A stretch of 64,000 bases of DNA from Shewanella sp. 10N.286.48.A6. Lineage in GTDB: Bacteria > Pseudomonadota > Gammaproteobacteria > Enterobacterales > Shewanellaceae. The notes beneath the pieces were generated by a model. It made no database searches and was not told the origin of the DNA. It saw only the letters and a program-made list of their open reading frames with translations. This document shows, one piece after another, positions 1-8,071 of this stretch (positions are counted from its first letter, which is position 1; every line of letters starts with the position of its first letter). Location of the stretch: assembly GCF_002873135.1 (NCBI RefSeq), contig NZ_MCVI01000018.1:1-64000 (forward strand), written 5' to 3'. A program made the translations under genes and the position numbers.

Positions 1-90
1 TTTACAGGCAGCAAACATACCCGAGTATTCTTTAAATTAATTTAACGAATTTTAAATAATCATTATTAATAATTGTATGTTATTAAACAT

Positions 91-473
91 TTATTTTTCT
101 AACCATGCTAACGCCTTTGCTTTTTCTTCAAAAAACTGTACCTCACCACTCATAAACCAAGCTGCAACTTTAGTACTATAATTTTGCCAATTTTTATTAC
201 CCCAAATAGCCACTTTTTAAATTCATTATTATGTTGCAGGCCAAGTTTTAAATCATCCCAGGCTGCTCGAAGTTCCCAGCCATCAAGTTCAGTTCCATCA
301 ATAAACACGTTTACTTTCGGGTGTTTTACCTCAGCTAACGCCGCATCGAGTAATGGCGTTATGACTAAATAGTCGTTATGAGTTAAAGTGCCAGTCGCCT
401 TTAATGATAAGTACACATCGTCGTTAACCCGTTCTATACCAATACTCAATCCATGTGTTTTTACAGATGACAT
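91..473 (-). pseudogene. SpoIIAA-like (STAS/SEC14-type) protein, frameshifted
   Basis: The intact 5' part encodes about 85 residues typical of SpoIIAA-like small alpha/beta proteins (…GTLTHNDY…, …VFIDGTELDGWELRAAWDDL…), a family with a STAS-like fold and no firmly known role. The frame is lost at a run of five T on the + strand (214-218). Restoring one base gives FKKVAIWGNKNWQ, then KVAAWFMSGEV and ALAWLEK, ending at a stop at 91-93. This tail is what the family normally carries (about 126 residues in total). Without the correction the frame ends at 150 with an unrelated hydrophobic tail. It is either a genuine one-base deletion or a homopolymer sequencing error. Confidence 0.8.
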
Positions 474-776
474 AATAAACCCCTTAGTTTATTGTGAGTA
501 GAATTATATTTAGCAGCTTTTAAGCATAATTAAAGCTTTTGTTAGCTTTTAATGAGCACCTGATTGATAGAGGTTTATTTTAAGAACTGACTTTAACACT
601 TGTAAAAATCTAGCAGCTGTAACAATAAAATCTGTGATTGTTATTAAGGGTTATATCATTTTTAAGGCAAGTTAGAAATATAGAAGAACTTCGGGTTACT
701 CATTGAAAAGTATTGTCTTTTTATATAATCAACCCCACTCATTGAGGCTGTGGCCGCCTCGTAAGCTATAATTAAG
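474..776. other. Intergenic region, no gene seen
   Basis: This AT-rich spacer lies between two leftward genes. I see no open frame with a ribosome binding site. A weak 5-bp inverted repeat (GAGGC/GCCTC, 744-760) lies just downstream of the cysteine-cluster gene and could be part of its transcript end. The rest must hold the promoter of the SpoIIAA-like gene, but I cannot point to it. Confidence 0.4.
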
Positions 777-1079
777 TTATTTGTCTAGCTTAACAATATG
801 GGTTCTTTCTTGTTCACACTCATAAGACCCCATTTCAAACTCACGGCAAATCCACGGTCTATTTTCATAAATAGTACACATTAACGTTTCTCTATCTACT
901 GCAGCGCACCATCCATCATCTAATCGTTTCATGGTTTGGCTACCCCAGCTGTCTTCACTGATGTATTGCTCTGGTACACCGGTGTCAGAAATAATCATCA
1001 CTTCAAGTTTGCAGCAGCATGCTTGGCAACTTGAACAGGTGATTTCTGGATCAACAATGGTCGTGATATCAATAGTCAT
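777..1079 (-). CDS. YkgJ-family cysteine cluster protein
   Basis: A 100-residue soluble protein. It carries the cysteine cluster of the YkgJ/UPF0153 family: CSSCQACCC at residues 16-24, a middle Cys (GWCAAVD), then CTIYENRPWICREFEMG towards the C-terminus, followed by another Cys. The family is predicted to bind zinc or an iron-sulfur cluster; its biochemical role is unknown. The length and the RPxxCRxF signature fit short family members. It stands alone, with about 200 bases upstream before rsuA ends, so it probably has its own promoter. Confidence 0.8.
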   Translation of the reverse strand: MTIDITTIVDPEITCSSCQACCCKLEVMIISDTGVPEQYISEDSWGSQTMKRLDDGWCAAVDRETLMCTIYENRPWICREFEMGSYECEQERTHIVKLDK

Positions 1080-1278
1080 AATTTACAGCTTATAAGTAAT
1101 GGCAAGTTTGAAGTGGCTTTTGAGGTTATGTTTTACGTATTGGTAAAGCATAGAGTGTTAAACCTAAATATACAGCGGATAATAGCTTAACGAAGTGTTA
1201 TTCACTATCGCAATTGTCATTTAAAGACTCAATTTAGTGATGTTTTATCATTGACAAGCCAAGCTGATGAAACATCCA

Positions 1279-1968
1279 TCAGCTATTGAACGAATTGACC
1301 TCAGCTTCAGTAAGGTAACGCCATTGATTACTGGAAGTATTTAATTTTATCTCACCTATTTGCTCACGATGAAGCTGGGTTACTTTATTGCCCACAGCAA
1401 AAAACATACGTTTAACTTGATGGTAGCGACCTTCAGTAATACTTAGTAGTACCTGGCTTTCGTTTACTGTTGTGATTTTAGCTGGCAATGTCGGTTTGGT
1501 TTCACCGTCCAGTAAAATCCCCTGCTCTAACTGTTTAATCGCTTGAGTTGATAGCGATTTAGCTAAATGTACCCGGTATAGTTTCGCGCAGCTCATTTCA
1601 GGGCGAGTAATATTAAAAGACCATCTGCCATCATCAGTAATGAGCACTAAGCCCGTTGTATCTGCATCAAGCCTGCCAACAATATGTAATTCGTCTTTAT
1701 TATCGATATCAATATCGTTAAACAATGAAGGATAATGTCCATCGACATTTGAACAAATCTTGTCTGCCGATTTATGCAAAAGTAGATATCGAAATGGCCT
1801 TGGAGTTAACGTCTGACTATTTAACTGTATGAGGTTATTCTCATGGACTTGGTGTTTTACATCCTTGATAACCCCATGATTGACACAAACTTGCCCTGCT
1901 TCAATTGCGGTTATCACCTGAGTTTTAGTCAGTGCAGTACTTCTTAATACAAATTTATCTAAACGCAT
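1279..1968 (-). CDS. rsuA: 16S rRNA pseudouridine synthase RsuA
   Basis: RsuA converts U516 of 16S rRNA to pseudouridine in the assembling small subunit. The 229 residues match the usual length. An N-terminal S4 RNA-binding domain begins MRLDKFVLRSTALTKTQ. The catalytic domain has GRLDADTTGLVLITDDG, with the conserved catalytic Asp, near residues 98-114, and the C-terminal signature EGRYHQVKRMFFAVGN. The close RsuA-like N-terminus and length favour RsuA over the RluB/E/F relatives. It is monocistronic between two unrelated leftward genes. Confidence 0.9.
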   Translation of the reverse strand: MRLDKFVLRSTALTKTQVITAIEAGQVCVNHGVIKDVKHQVHENNLIQLNSQTLTPRPFRYLLLHKSADKICSNVDGHYPSLFNDIDIDNKDELHIVGRLDADTTGLVLITDDGRWSFNITRPEMSCAKLYRVHLAKSLSTQAIKQLEQGILLDGETKPTLPAKITTVNESQVLLSITEGRYHQVKRMFFAVGNKVTQLHREQIGEIKLNTSSNQWRYLTEAEVNSFNS

Positions 1969-2011
1969 AAGGTCCTAATACAATTGCCAATAATCGCTTC
2001 AAATAACTCGT

Positions 2012-2764
2012 TTAATTCCAGCTTTGTTCAATTGCGGTCGATAACGCAGAAGAGTAACTTGATAAAATTGCAGTGTGGCCAGCGGTAAACATGGCAAAAG
2101 AAGCATCTATAGGTTCTACAATACCTGTGCTCGTTACATCAACATTTAAAGTTGGAAACAACATCGTTTTAGATTTGATTACGATATCTTGTGCTTCCGT
2201 TAGTGAATACTCATCATTAGAGAATGCGGCATTAGACAAAATCGATAGCTCTGAATCAGAAACTTCTTCTATACTTGTGGCATTGTCTAAGGCAAGTACT
2301 GAATCTTCACTTGAGTCTGCTAAGTTTGCGATTTTATAATCTTCAGGCTCAGACCATGTGTAGCTATAACCACTATCAAAATCATAAATTCGACTATTTT
2401 CAAACTCGATTTTTGCTATCGCACCATCAGCAGGCAAATGAAAAATTACTCGGCTAGCATTGGTACTTTTGGCATAACTATTTTTTAATAACACATCATT
2501 AAACGTGTATTCTACTCTTAGTTCAAGGGCATTTTCGTCATTGTAATTGCTGACACAATGAATGCTTATGTTGTCGGTAGCATTACATAAACGTTTAACC
2601 GTTGTCTCTGATAAACCTAGTTGTTGAGCATTACTGCTAAAGTTTTTATCTATTTTTGAGTCTTCATCATCGTCTCCGGGATGTAAAATACCGTCGATGA
2701 GATCACAACCGCCAAGGTTCAAACACAACACGCTAAAAGCAACGAGCTTAATTTTTGAATCCAT
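2012..2764 (-). CDS. Putative lipoprotein of unknown function
   Basis: A 250-residue protein. The N-terminus (MDSKIKLVAFSVLCLNLGGC) is a lipoprotein signal peptide with lipobox LGGC and acylation at Cys20. The residue after the Cys is Asp; under the E. coli Lol rule this would retain the protein in the inner membrane, though that rule may not hold here. The next stretch is acidic (HPGDDDEDSKIDKN) and probably an unstructured tether. The remainder is Ser-, Asp- and Ala-rich without a motif I recognise. Cysteines at about residues 59 and 69 could form a disulfide. Likely lineage-restricted. Confidence 0.65.
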   Translation of the reverse strand: MDSKIKLVAFSVLCLNLGGCDLIDGILHPGDDDEDSKIDKNFSSNAQQLGLSETTVKRLCNATDNISIHCVSNYNDENALELRVEYTFNDVLLKNSYAKSTNASRVIFHLPADGAIAKIEFENSRIYDFDSGYSYTWSEPEDYKIANLADSSEDSVLALDNATSIEEVSDSELSILSNAAFSNDEYSLTEAQDIVIKSKTMLFPTLNVDVTSTGIVEPIDASFAMFTAGHTAILSSYSSALSTAIEQSWN

Positions 2765-3129
2765 TTAACTACTACTCCAATATCTAATATCACCTCATTT
2801 TGACACGATAGCATTGTTTTTATAGGTTAAATAGTAAAACCTTAGCTTCATCATGCTTGCTTTCAAAGCTTTAAAATTAAGTCAACATTCATGGTTATTT
2901 CAGCTCCAACATCATTAACGTTTAATTCCTATGGTCTAAATATCAACCAGCTCATTAAACACAGCCTATATATGTAGGATTCAATCCTTCATATGGCATT
3001 CAGCACAGCGTTAATGATTGATTATGATGTATTTAAACAAATCATCGTAAAAACTTAAAACAGTAGTTATCGGCCTAATTTTAGGTGATTTTAAACATAT
3101 TTTACGAATTAAAAATTTAGGGTAATAGA
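2765..3129. other. Divergent intergenic region, no gene seen
   Basis: A 365-base AT-rich gap between the leftward lipoprotein gene and the rightward small exported protein. It must contain both promoters. I see no convincing small open frame, terminator or long repeat. Confidence 0.4.
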
Positions 3130-3558
3130 ATGAAAAAGACATTGGTTGCAGCATTACTTATTTCACTATCTGCAGGTGTTTCTGCAGAGACATTGAACGA
3201 AGCAGCCCATCATAAATTAGACTCAGCAATGGAGCAGTTAATAACATTAGATGAGCAAACTGATATTCTTATCACTGTTGATAAAAATGCTAATTTTGAA
3301 CGCGTTACCTATCAAGGATTTGTCAAAGACGTTTATAGCGAAATTTATACCACAAGCCACAAAGCTAAACAGCTTGGGCTTGAAAAAGTGAACAAATTCT
3401 ATGTTTATAATGAATCTAATATAGATAAGTTAAGTGATAAAATTGCCGTAAAAATTGATCAAGATAAACCAAAGGCATTCTCAGTTGATTTGTACCGAAA
3501 CTATCGCAATGACTCTGGTAAATTTAGCTATATCGCTCGTATTATTGAATACAAATAG
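3130..3558 (+). CDS. Small exported protein of unknown function
   Basis: A 142-residue protein. Residues 1-19 (MKKTLVAALLISLSAGVSA) form a classical Sec signal peptide with an ASA/E-type cleavage site, so the mature product of about 123 residues should be periplasmic or secreted. The mature part is charged and Lys/Tyr-rich, without cysteines, and ends SYIARIIEYK. A purine-rich GGGTAATAGA stretch before the ATG can serve as ribosome binding site. I do not recognise the family. It converges with the next gene across about 50 bases. Confidence 0.6.
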   Translation: MKKTLVAALLISLSAGVSAETLNEAAHHKLDSAMEQLITLDEQTDILITVDKNANFERVTYQGFVKDVYSEIYTTSHKAKQLGLEKVNKFYVYNESNIDKLSDKIAVKIDQDKPKAFSVDLYRNYRNDSGKFSYIARIIEYK

Positions 3559-3609
3559 ACTTTTTATTTACCGGTGACTTTTTATTAAAATTAGGCAGGC
3601 TGTTGAATA

Positions 3610-4347
3610 TCAGTCTGCTATATCCTTAGCTATTTCAATAGCTCTTGCTTGCACATTCCATTTCGCCTCTAGCTTAATAACCTGTTCAGATAACGCTGTT
3701 AACTGCCCTTGTTGTTCTTGCTTTGGCTGGATTTTATTTTGCATTAAAACAACTTTTTGTTGATTGCTCCACCAGCAAACCAGCATGAACTCAACTTTTG
3801 CTTCTACGTTTGTATCTTCTTGGGCACTAGCTTGTGACTTAAGTGAGCGACTAAGCCTTAAAAGCTGGCAATCAATCAACCCCTTTGATGAGTAGTTGTC
3901 AAAGTAAAGTTGCTGCAGTTGCGCCATTTGCGCCATTTGCGCTAAATCAGCCACATAATGACTAATGCTGATAATCTCTGAGTTGAGGTGAGCCACAACT
4001 AAGTTTGACGATGTTGGCAACATTTCAAAATACTTAACCTGGCAGGTTTGGTAGGTTTTACCCTGATGATTAGTGGTAAATATTTGATCGTGCGTAGTTT
4101 GCATGAAGGCAGTAACATCTTCAACTGACTGCCAAAACCCGAAAACCACGGCGGTATTTATGTTTTTATCATGCAACGGTGCAGCATAATTTTGCAAAGG
4201 TAGTTTATTTAAATCAGCGCGCCAGCCACCCGCTTGTGCTAAAAATCCGCTACAATTTTCTAATTGCTGCCAAGCACATTGGCTTGCTGTAAAAGCGGCA
4301 ACATTATCATCATCTACAGTGCAGCTAATTAGTTTTAAAATTGTCAT
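3610..4347 (-). CDS. DUF4937/YdbC-like protein
   Basis: A 245-residue cytoplasmic protein. The N-terminal third (MTILKLISCTVDDDNVAAF… then GFLAQAGGW… and VVFGFWQSVEDVTAFM) resembles the DUF4937/YdbC group, small proteins expected to adopt a dimeric alpha-beta barrel fold as in monooxygenase-like and stress-response proteins. The C-terminal half may be a second, diverged copy of the fold. A short tandem repeat of the 9-mer gcgccattt near 3925-3950 encodes MAQMAQ and looks like a recent microsatellite-type expansion. The gene precedes no obvious operon partner; the symporter gene upstream runs the same way 35 bases away, so the two may be co-transcribed. Confidence 0.5.
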   Translation of the reverse strand: MTILKLISCTVDDDNVAAFTASQCAWQQLENCSGFLAQAGGWRADLNKLPLQNYAAPLHDKNINTAVVFGFWQSVEDVTAFMQTTHDQIFTTNHQGKTYQTCQVKYFEMLPTSSNLVVAHLNSEIISISHYVADLAQMAQMAQLQQLYFDNYSSKGLIDCQLLRLSRSLKSQASAQEDTNVEAKVEFMLVCWWSNQQKVVLMQNKIQPKQEQQGQLTALSEQVIKLEAKWNVQARAIEIAKDIAD

Positions 4348-4382
4348 TACCCATCCTTATGCATTGAATTTAATCAGTTACA

Positions 4383-5363
4383 TTATTTTGCTAATCGCTT
4401 TGCATAGCGATTAGCTAACAGTGCACAATAAAAAATCTGTATTGGGTGATACAGCATGATGGGTAACAAAATCATTCCCAATGCGGGATCAGATCCAAAA
4501 ATAACCTGCGCCATCGGTACACCAGCTGCCAAGGTTTTTTTAGTGCCGCAAAACACCGCGGCGATTTCATCTTCCTTATTAAATTGACATCGCTTAGCGC
4601 CCCATTGGATCCCATGCACCATAAACAACAGCACTAGGGTACAAATGGCAATACAATACAGCAGTAACCAAGCTGAAAATTCACTCCAAATACCATTAAT
4701 AACCGAATCACAAAAGGCATTGTAAACAATTAAGATGATGACGATTTTGTCTACTTTGTTTATCACGGATTTATGTTTCTCTATAAAGCGCAGTAATAAC
4801 GGCCTTAAAAGCTGGCCAACAATCATTGGCATTAATAATAGTTTGGCGATAGAAAACACCGAATCCATCAGGTTTAATTCAGCGCCATCGAGATTCATAA
4901 ACAGCTGAATAAATAATGGCGTTATAAAAACGCCTATAATACTTGAAAGCGATGCATTGAAAATTGCCGCAGGTATGTTGCCTTTGGCTACGCTTGTCAT
5001 TGCTACTGAAGAAGATATGGTACTTGGCAATACGAATAAATAGCAAAAACCAAACGCTAGCGCTGCAGGCATAAAGGCTAAAAGTGAATCCCCAAAAAGT
5101 AGCCATAGGATCGGGTAAGCAATAAAAGTGGCCGATTGAATATAAAGGTGTAGTCGCCAGTTAGTAACGCCCGCTTTTATTGCCTTAGGTGACAGGTTAA
5201 GCCCATGTAAAAAAAACACCATGGCAATACCAATAGCCGTTACTTGATCAAGCTGTAATATCCCGCCAGACTTGCCCACATCAGCTGACACCATAGCCAA
5301 TGCAATCGCTGCAACCATAGCGACTAAAAACCATTCTTGTTTTAATTTACTCATTATATTCAT
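4383..5363 (-). CDS. YfeH-type bile acid:sodium symporter family transporter
   Basis: A 326-residue polytopic inner-membrane protein with about ten hydrophobic segments. It matches the YfeH branch of the bile acid/sodium symporter superfamily: an FFLHGLNLS stretch near residue 50, FVLPSTISSSVAMTSVAKGN near 115-135, and GTKKTLAAGVPMAQVIFG near 272-290, the two conserved cores that form the cation and substrate sites. The substrate is unknown for this branch. The start may be Met4 rather than Met1; neither has a strong ribosome binding site. The downstream DUF4937-like gene is 35 bases away in the same direction. Confidence 0.8.
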   Translation of the reverse strand: MNIMSKLKQEWFLVAMVAAIALAMVSADVGKSGGILQLDQVTAIGIAMVFFLHGLNLSPKAIKAGVTNWRLHLYIQSATFIAYPILWLLFGDSLLAFMPAALAFGFCYLFVLPSTISSSVAMTSVAKGNIPAAIFNASLSSIIGVFITPLFIQLFMNLDGAELNLMDSVFSIAKLLLMPMIVGQLLRPLLLRFIEKHKSVINKVDKIVIILIVYNAFCDSVINGIWSEFSAWLLLYCIAICTLVLLFMVHGIQWGAKRCQFNKEDEIAAVFCGTKKTLAAGVPMAQVIFGSDPALGMILLPIMLYHPIQIFYCALLANRYAKRLAK

Positions 5364-5635
5364 ATCAAAAAATTTAACCTTAACAACTTAAAAACGTAAA
5401 CTTATTAAAAAATCTCTTTACTGCAATGATTCTTAGGTTGAATTTTTTTCACGACTTTTTGATGTGCCGAATGAAAAGCGAACCTAGGGGCTCAAACACT
5501 GTTAGCAAGCATGACCAACAGCAATTTAATTTAACAGCCAATATATAAACTTACGACCATTAAAATTGCACTTTTATAAACTATTTCCTCGTTGAGGCGT
5601 ATAACTATGCATCTTCTTTCTAACAGGATTCACCT

Positions 5636-5815
5636 ATGTTTGGCATATTCAAACGAGATCCCATTAAAAACTTACGCAAGCAATATGATTTAACGCAAGA
5701 ACAAGCCATGCAGGCACAAAGAAAGGGGGATATAAAAAGTTACGCTAGCCTTTCCTCTGCAGCAGAGAGTATTTGGCAACAGATTGAATTAGCACAACGA
5801 CAAGCTAGTAAGTAG
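5636..5815 (+). CDS. Small DUF6435-type protein (59 residues)
   Basis: A short open frame encodes 59 residues beginning MFGIFKRDPIKNLRKQYD and continuing through a helix-rich, Gln-rich segment to a TAG at 5813-5815. The opening MFG(L/I)FK(R/K)DPIKKL and the AMQAQRKGDI segment match small proteins of marine gammaproteobacteria that I recall as DUF6435. The function is unknown; the sequence suggests a soluble helical hairpin. An AGGA lies about 8 bases before the ATG. It converges with the recX-like gene, whose stop is 34 bases beyond. Confidence 0.7.
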   Translation: MFGIFKRDPIKNLRKQYDLTQEQAMQAQRKGDIKSYASLSSAAESIWQQIELAQRQASK

Positions 5816-5849
5816 CTTTAAAACTCCAAATAGTTTAAATAGACAGAAG

Positions 5850-6662
5850 CTATGCATCATCATCTAAAGTCATGGCCTCTTTTATTTCATCACTATCAAA
5901 GCCTTTTCGAGATAAGTAAGCATAGGCTTTGGACTTTTCTTTATAGTCGGATAAGTCATAACGCTTTTTAGCCAGCTGACTTTTACAACTGAGATAAAAG
6001 TCTAACTCTTCTGTTAGGCTTAGTTGGTATATCAGCTCTTCGAAATCACTGACATCAAGAAGCCGCTGTTTTAATTCTTGCAAGATCAGCGTTTTGCCTT
6101 TGCCTTTATTATACAACTTGATAATTTCAGACTTCAGGTCAGCCTTGTCTGCTTTTATGGCTAATTTACTGCGCAGGGTGTCAACTTGAGGGTGTTGTGA
6201 TAGTGCGTAATCAATTTCAGCGCGAGAAAACCCTTTGGTGGTCATCTGTGAATAAACTTTTTCTTTATTAGTGCCATGAAAGTGTTCAAATTTGTTTTGC
6301 AATCGCGCTGTCGCCATCTCAAATGAATCGACGCTTTGCTCATGCATGACTTGTTCAATTGCGGTATCAATTTCAGCAACTGATACGCCTCTTAATTGTA
6401 ATTTACGTTTGATAGCGCCTTTACCCGTCTCATGACTAAAGGCCAGTTCGCAATAGCGAACGGCAAAATCAAAATCATTTTTCAAATAGCCACTTTCAAT
6501 GAGTCTAGCGAGAACAGTGTCAATCCATTGCTGGTTATCGGTTTTACGCTCAAGCTTGGTGCGAATTTCATTGATAGTAAAATCTTGCTGACCAAGGTGC
6601 CAATAGGCACTGTTGAATACATTCTCGATTGTTTTGGCTTGACGAAGTGGCTTACTTTGCAT
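5850..6662 (-). CDS. recX: RecX-family regulator, double length
   Basis: RecX binds RecA filaments and modulates recombination and SOS induction. Residues about 15-155 carry the three-helix RecX repeats (AYWHLGQQDFTINEIRTKL, LIESGYLKNDFDFAVRYCE, GKGAIKRKLQLRGVSVAEID). A further 110 residues follow, with another set of RecX-like repeats (NKGKGKTLILQELKQRL, YAYLSRKGFDSDEIKEAM). At 270 residues it is well above the usual 150-170. It sits near umuDC, in an SOS-like neighbourhood. An inverted repeat (AGAACT-AGA-AGTTCT, 6721-6735) lies about 60 bases upstream. Many genomes keep recX beside recA; this may be that gene moved, or a paralogue. Confidence 0.75.
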   Translation of the reverse strand: MQSKPLRQAKTIENVFNSAYWHLGQQDFTINEIRTKLERKTDNQQWIDTVLARLIESGYLKNDFDFAVRYCELAFSHETGKGAIKRKLQLRGVSVAEIDTAIEQVMHEQSVDSFEMATARLQNKFEHFHGTNKEKVYSQMTTKGFSRAEIDYALSQHPQVDTLRSKLAIKADKADLKSEIIKLYNKGKGKTLILQELKQRLLDVSDFEELIYQLSLTEELDFYLSCKSQLAKKRYDLSDYKEKSKAYAYLSRKGFDSDEIKEAMTLDDDA

Positions 6663-6809
6663 AAAAAATTTTAATTGATTAGAAATGACAAAGGCAGTTT
6701 AGCAGACCACTACTCTGTTCAGAACTAGAAGTTCTTGCCACGGTAAAATGTCTGCTTTATTCGTGGTAAATATTAATCGCTTTATGAATATTAACTATGC
6801 CCGTACATC

Positions 6810-7214
6810 TTAATTATTTGCGTAGTGGACACAATCATTCTTTTTAGCCGTTTGTTGCAGCAGTTGTTTTAACTCTGTTTTTCCACCGCTTTTAGTATCA
6901 TTGATTTGTTGTTCAATGGTTTGTGTTTGCATGACAATTTTTTCAATCGCTGTTTGTCTTGCGCCCTCTTCTGACTGGCCTGATAACACGAGTTGTTCAA
7001 CAAGATCTGAATAGCGTTCGTAGACCACTCCTTTATAATAATCGGCCTGTGAAGTCATCGGAGTGTGGGCATATATAATTGAGCAGCTTAAAGCACTATT
7101 GATTTGCGTGAATGAATCCTGAATTTGAATGACAACGGGCTTTTGAGTCGATGGGCTAGCGCTCGCGCCAAAAGATAATATTGCTAACATTGAAATGATA
7201 AATACTTTTTTCAT
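6810..7214 (-). CDS. Small exported protein of unknown function
   Basis: A 134-residue protein with a Sec signal peptide (MKKVFIISMLAILSFGASA, cleavage about residue 19-20). The mature part has two cysteines (in LSCSIIY and near the C-terminal KKNDCVHYA) that could form a disulfide in the periplasm, and a Gln/Thr/Lys-rich helical middle (MQTQTIEQQINDTKSGGKTEL). I recognise no family. It has no close operon partners. Confidence 0.6.
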   Translation of the reverse strand: MKKVFIISMLAILSFGASASPSTQKPVVIQIQDSFTQINSALSCSIIYAHTPMTSQADYYKGVVYERYSDLVEQLVLSGQSEEGARQTAIEKIVMQTQTIEQQINDTKSGGKTELKQLLQQTAKKNDCVHYANN

Positions 7215-7623
7215 TATGTTTACTCCCGTTGATGAACAACTGATTTCTGATACTGATAATAAGCTTTAAACTTGCCTCTATTTTACCTACGTAAGCTAAA
7301 CGTAAGCTGAACAAACAATTAACTTTTAACGTTTTTCCTTAAAGAATGCTTATTAGGTTATTTTCGGCTAATGGTTCGAAAGCAGCTCGATAATAGTCGC
7401 CACTCAATCTTAAACACTCACGCTTACCTTGCTCATAATTTAGTACTTAGCAATGCTGTTTAGTTCAGCTCACTCAGCAAAGCATTCCCTCAATGACCCA
7501 TAACAGATTGAATAACCAACAATTCGCACGCTTATTCGACAACCTTACGGAATTTATTGCCAATTTTACGGGGACAGCTATAATACTGTATAAAAATACA
7601 GTACTTTTTGAGTGTCGATTGTT
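7215..7623. other. Intergenic region upstream of umuD
   Basis: About 400 bases between a leftward exported-protein gene and umuD. The last 70 bases hold the SOS promoter described separately. The rest shows no supported gene; open frames across it on the minus strand lack ribosome binding sites and overlap umuD. Confidence 0.5.
7557..7601 (+). promoter_or_regulatory. SOS promoter with LexA box for umuDC
   Basis: The -35 hexamer TTGCCA (7557-7562) and a perfect -10 TATAAT (7579-7584) are 16 bases apart. A LexA operator, CTG-TATAAAAATA-CAG (7586-7601), follows directly and matches the gammaproteobacterial CTG-N10-CAG consensus with an AT-only core. Its position over the transcription start predicts tight LexA repression and induction by DNA damage. 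Confidence 0.9.
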
Positions 7624-8031
7624 ATGAAGGTTATTCCTATTTTTGCTTGTGCCGGTATTACTGGTTTTGAAAGTCCTGCTGCTGAATATCGGCAACTGCC
7701 ATTAAGTTTAGATGAGCTATTGATTGAACATCCCAGTGCCACTTTTATTGGCCAAGCTAGCGGCGACTCTATGGAGAAAATCGGCATTTTTGATAAGGAT
7801 ATTCTCATTGTGGATCGCCATGTCAGTGTCGAAAACCATGATGTGATAGTGGCAAACTATAACGGCAACTTTGTCTGTAAGCTCATTGATATCAAGCGGC
7901 GATTATTATTATCGGCAAATGATCTTCACCAGAGTGTCACGATACAAGAGTATGACAACTTCAGTGTTGAAGGCGTGGTGATCCGTTCAATCCGTTGTCA
8001 TCGCCAAAGCCCTATATTAGTTAATAACTAA
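7624..8031 (+). CDS. umuD: UmuD, polymerase V accessory protein / self-cleaving protease
   Basis: UmuD is cleaved in RecA-stimulated autoproteolysis to UmuD', which joins UmuC as DNA polymerase V. The cleavage motif is visible as ACAG-ITGFESPAAEY near the N-terminus, probably cut Ala-Gly in LexA style rather than Cys-Gly as in E. coli. The catalytic Ser is in ASGDSM (Ser49 from this ATG) and the Lys is in FVCKL (Lys86). The chosen ATG gives 135 residues; a GTG 12 bases upstream is also in frame but has no better ribosome binding site. umuC follows 40 bases later, downstream of the same LexA-controlled promoter. Confidence 0.92.
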   Translation: MKVIPIFACAGITGFESPAAEYRQLPLSLDELLIEHPSATFIGQASGDSMEKIGIFDKDILIVDRHVSVENHDVIVANYNGNFVCKLIDIKRRLLLSANDLHQSVTIQEYDNFSVEGVVIRSIRCHRQSPILVNN

Positions 8032-8071
8032 TGTTAGCTGATTAAACTAACGACTAACGGACAGTTAAATT

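Noticed and set aside
2073..2339. Open frame antisense to the lipoprotein gene (88 residues)
   Set aside because: No ribosome binding site, low-complexity Ser/Leu-rich product, and the opposite strand has a convincing signal peptide and lipobox.
3595..3618. Hairpin GCAG-CTG/CAG-CTGC between two convergent genes at 3.6 kb
   Set aside because: One mismatch, no U-tail and overlap with a stop codon; too weak to call a terminator.
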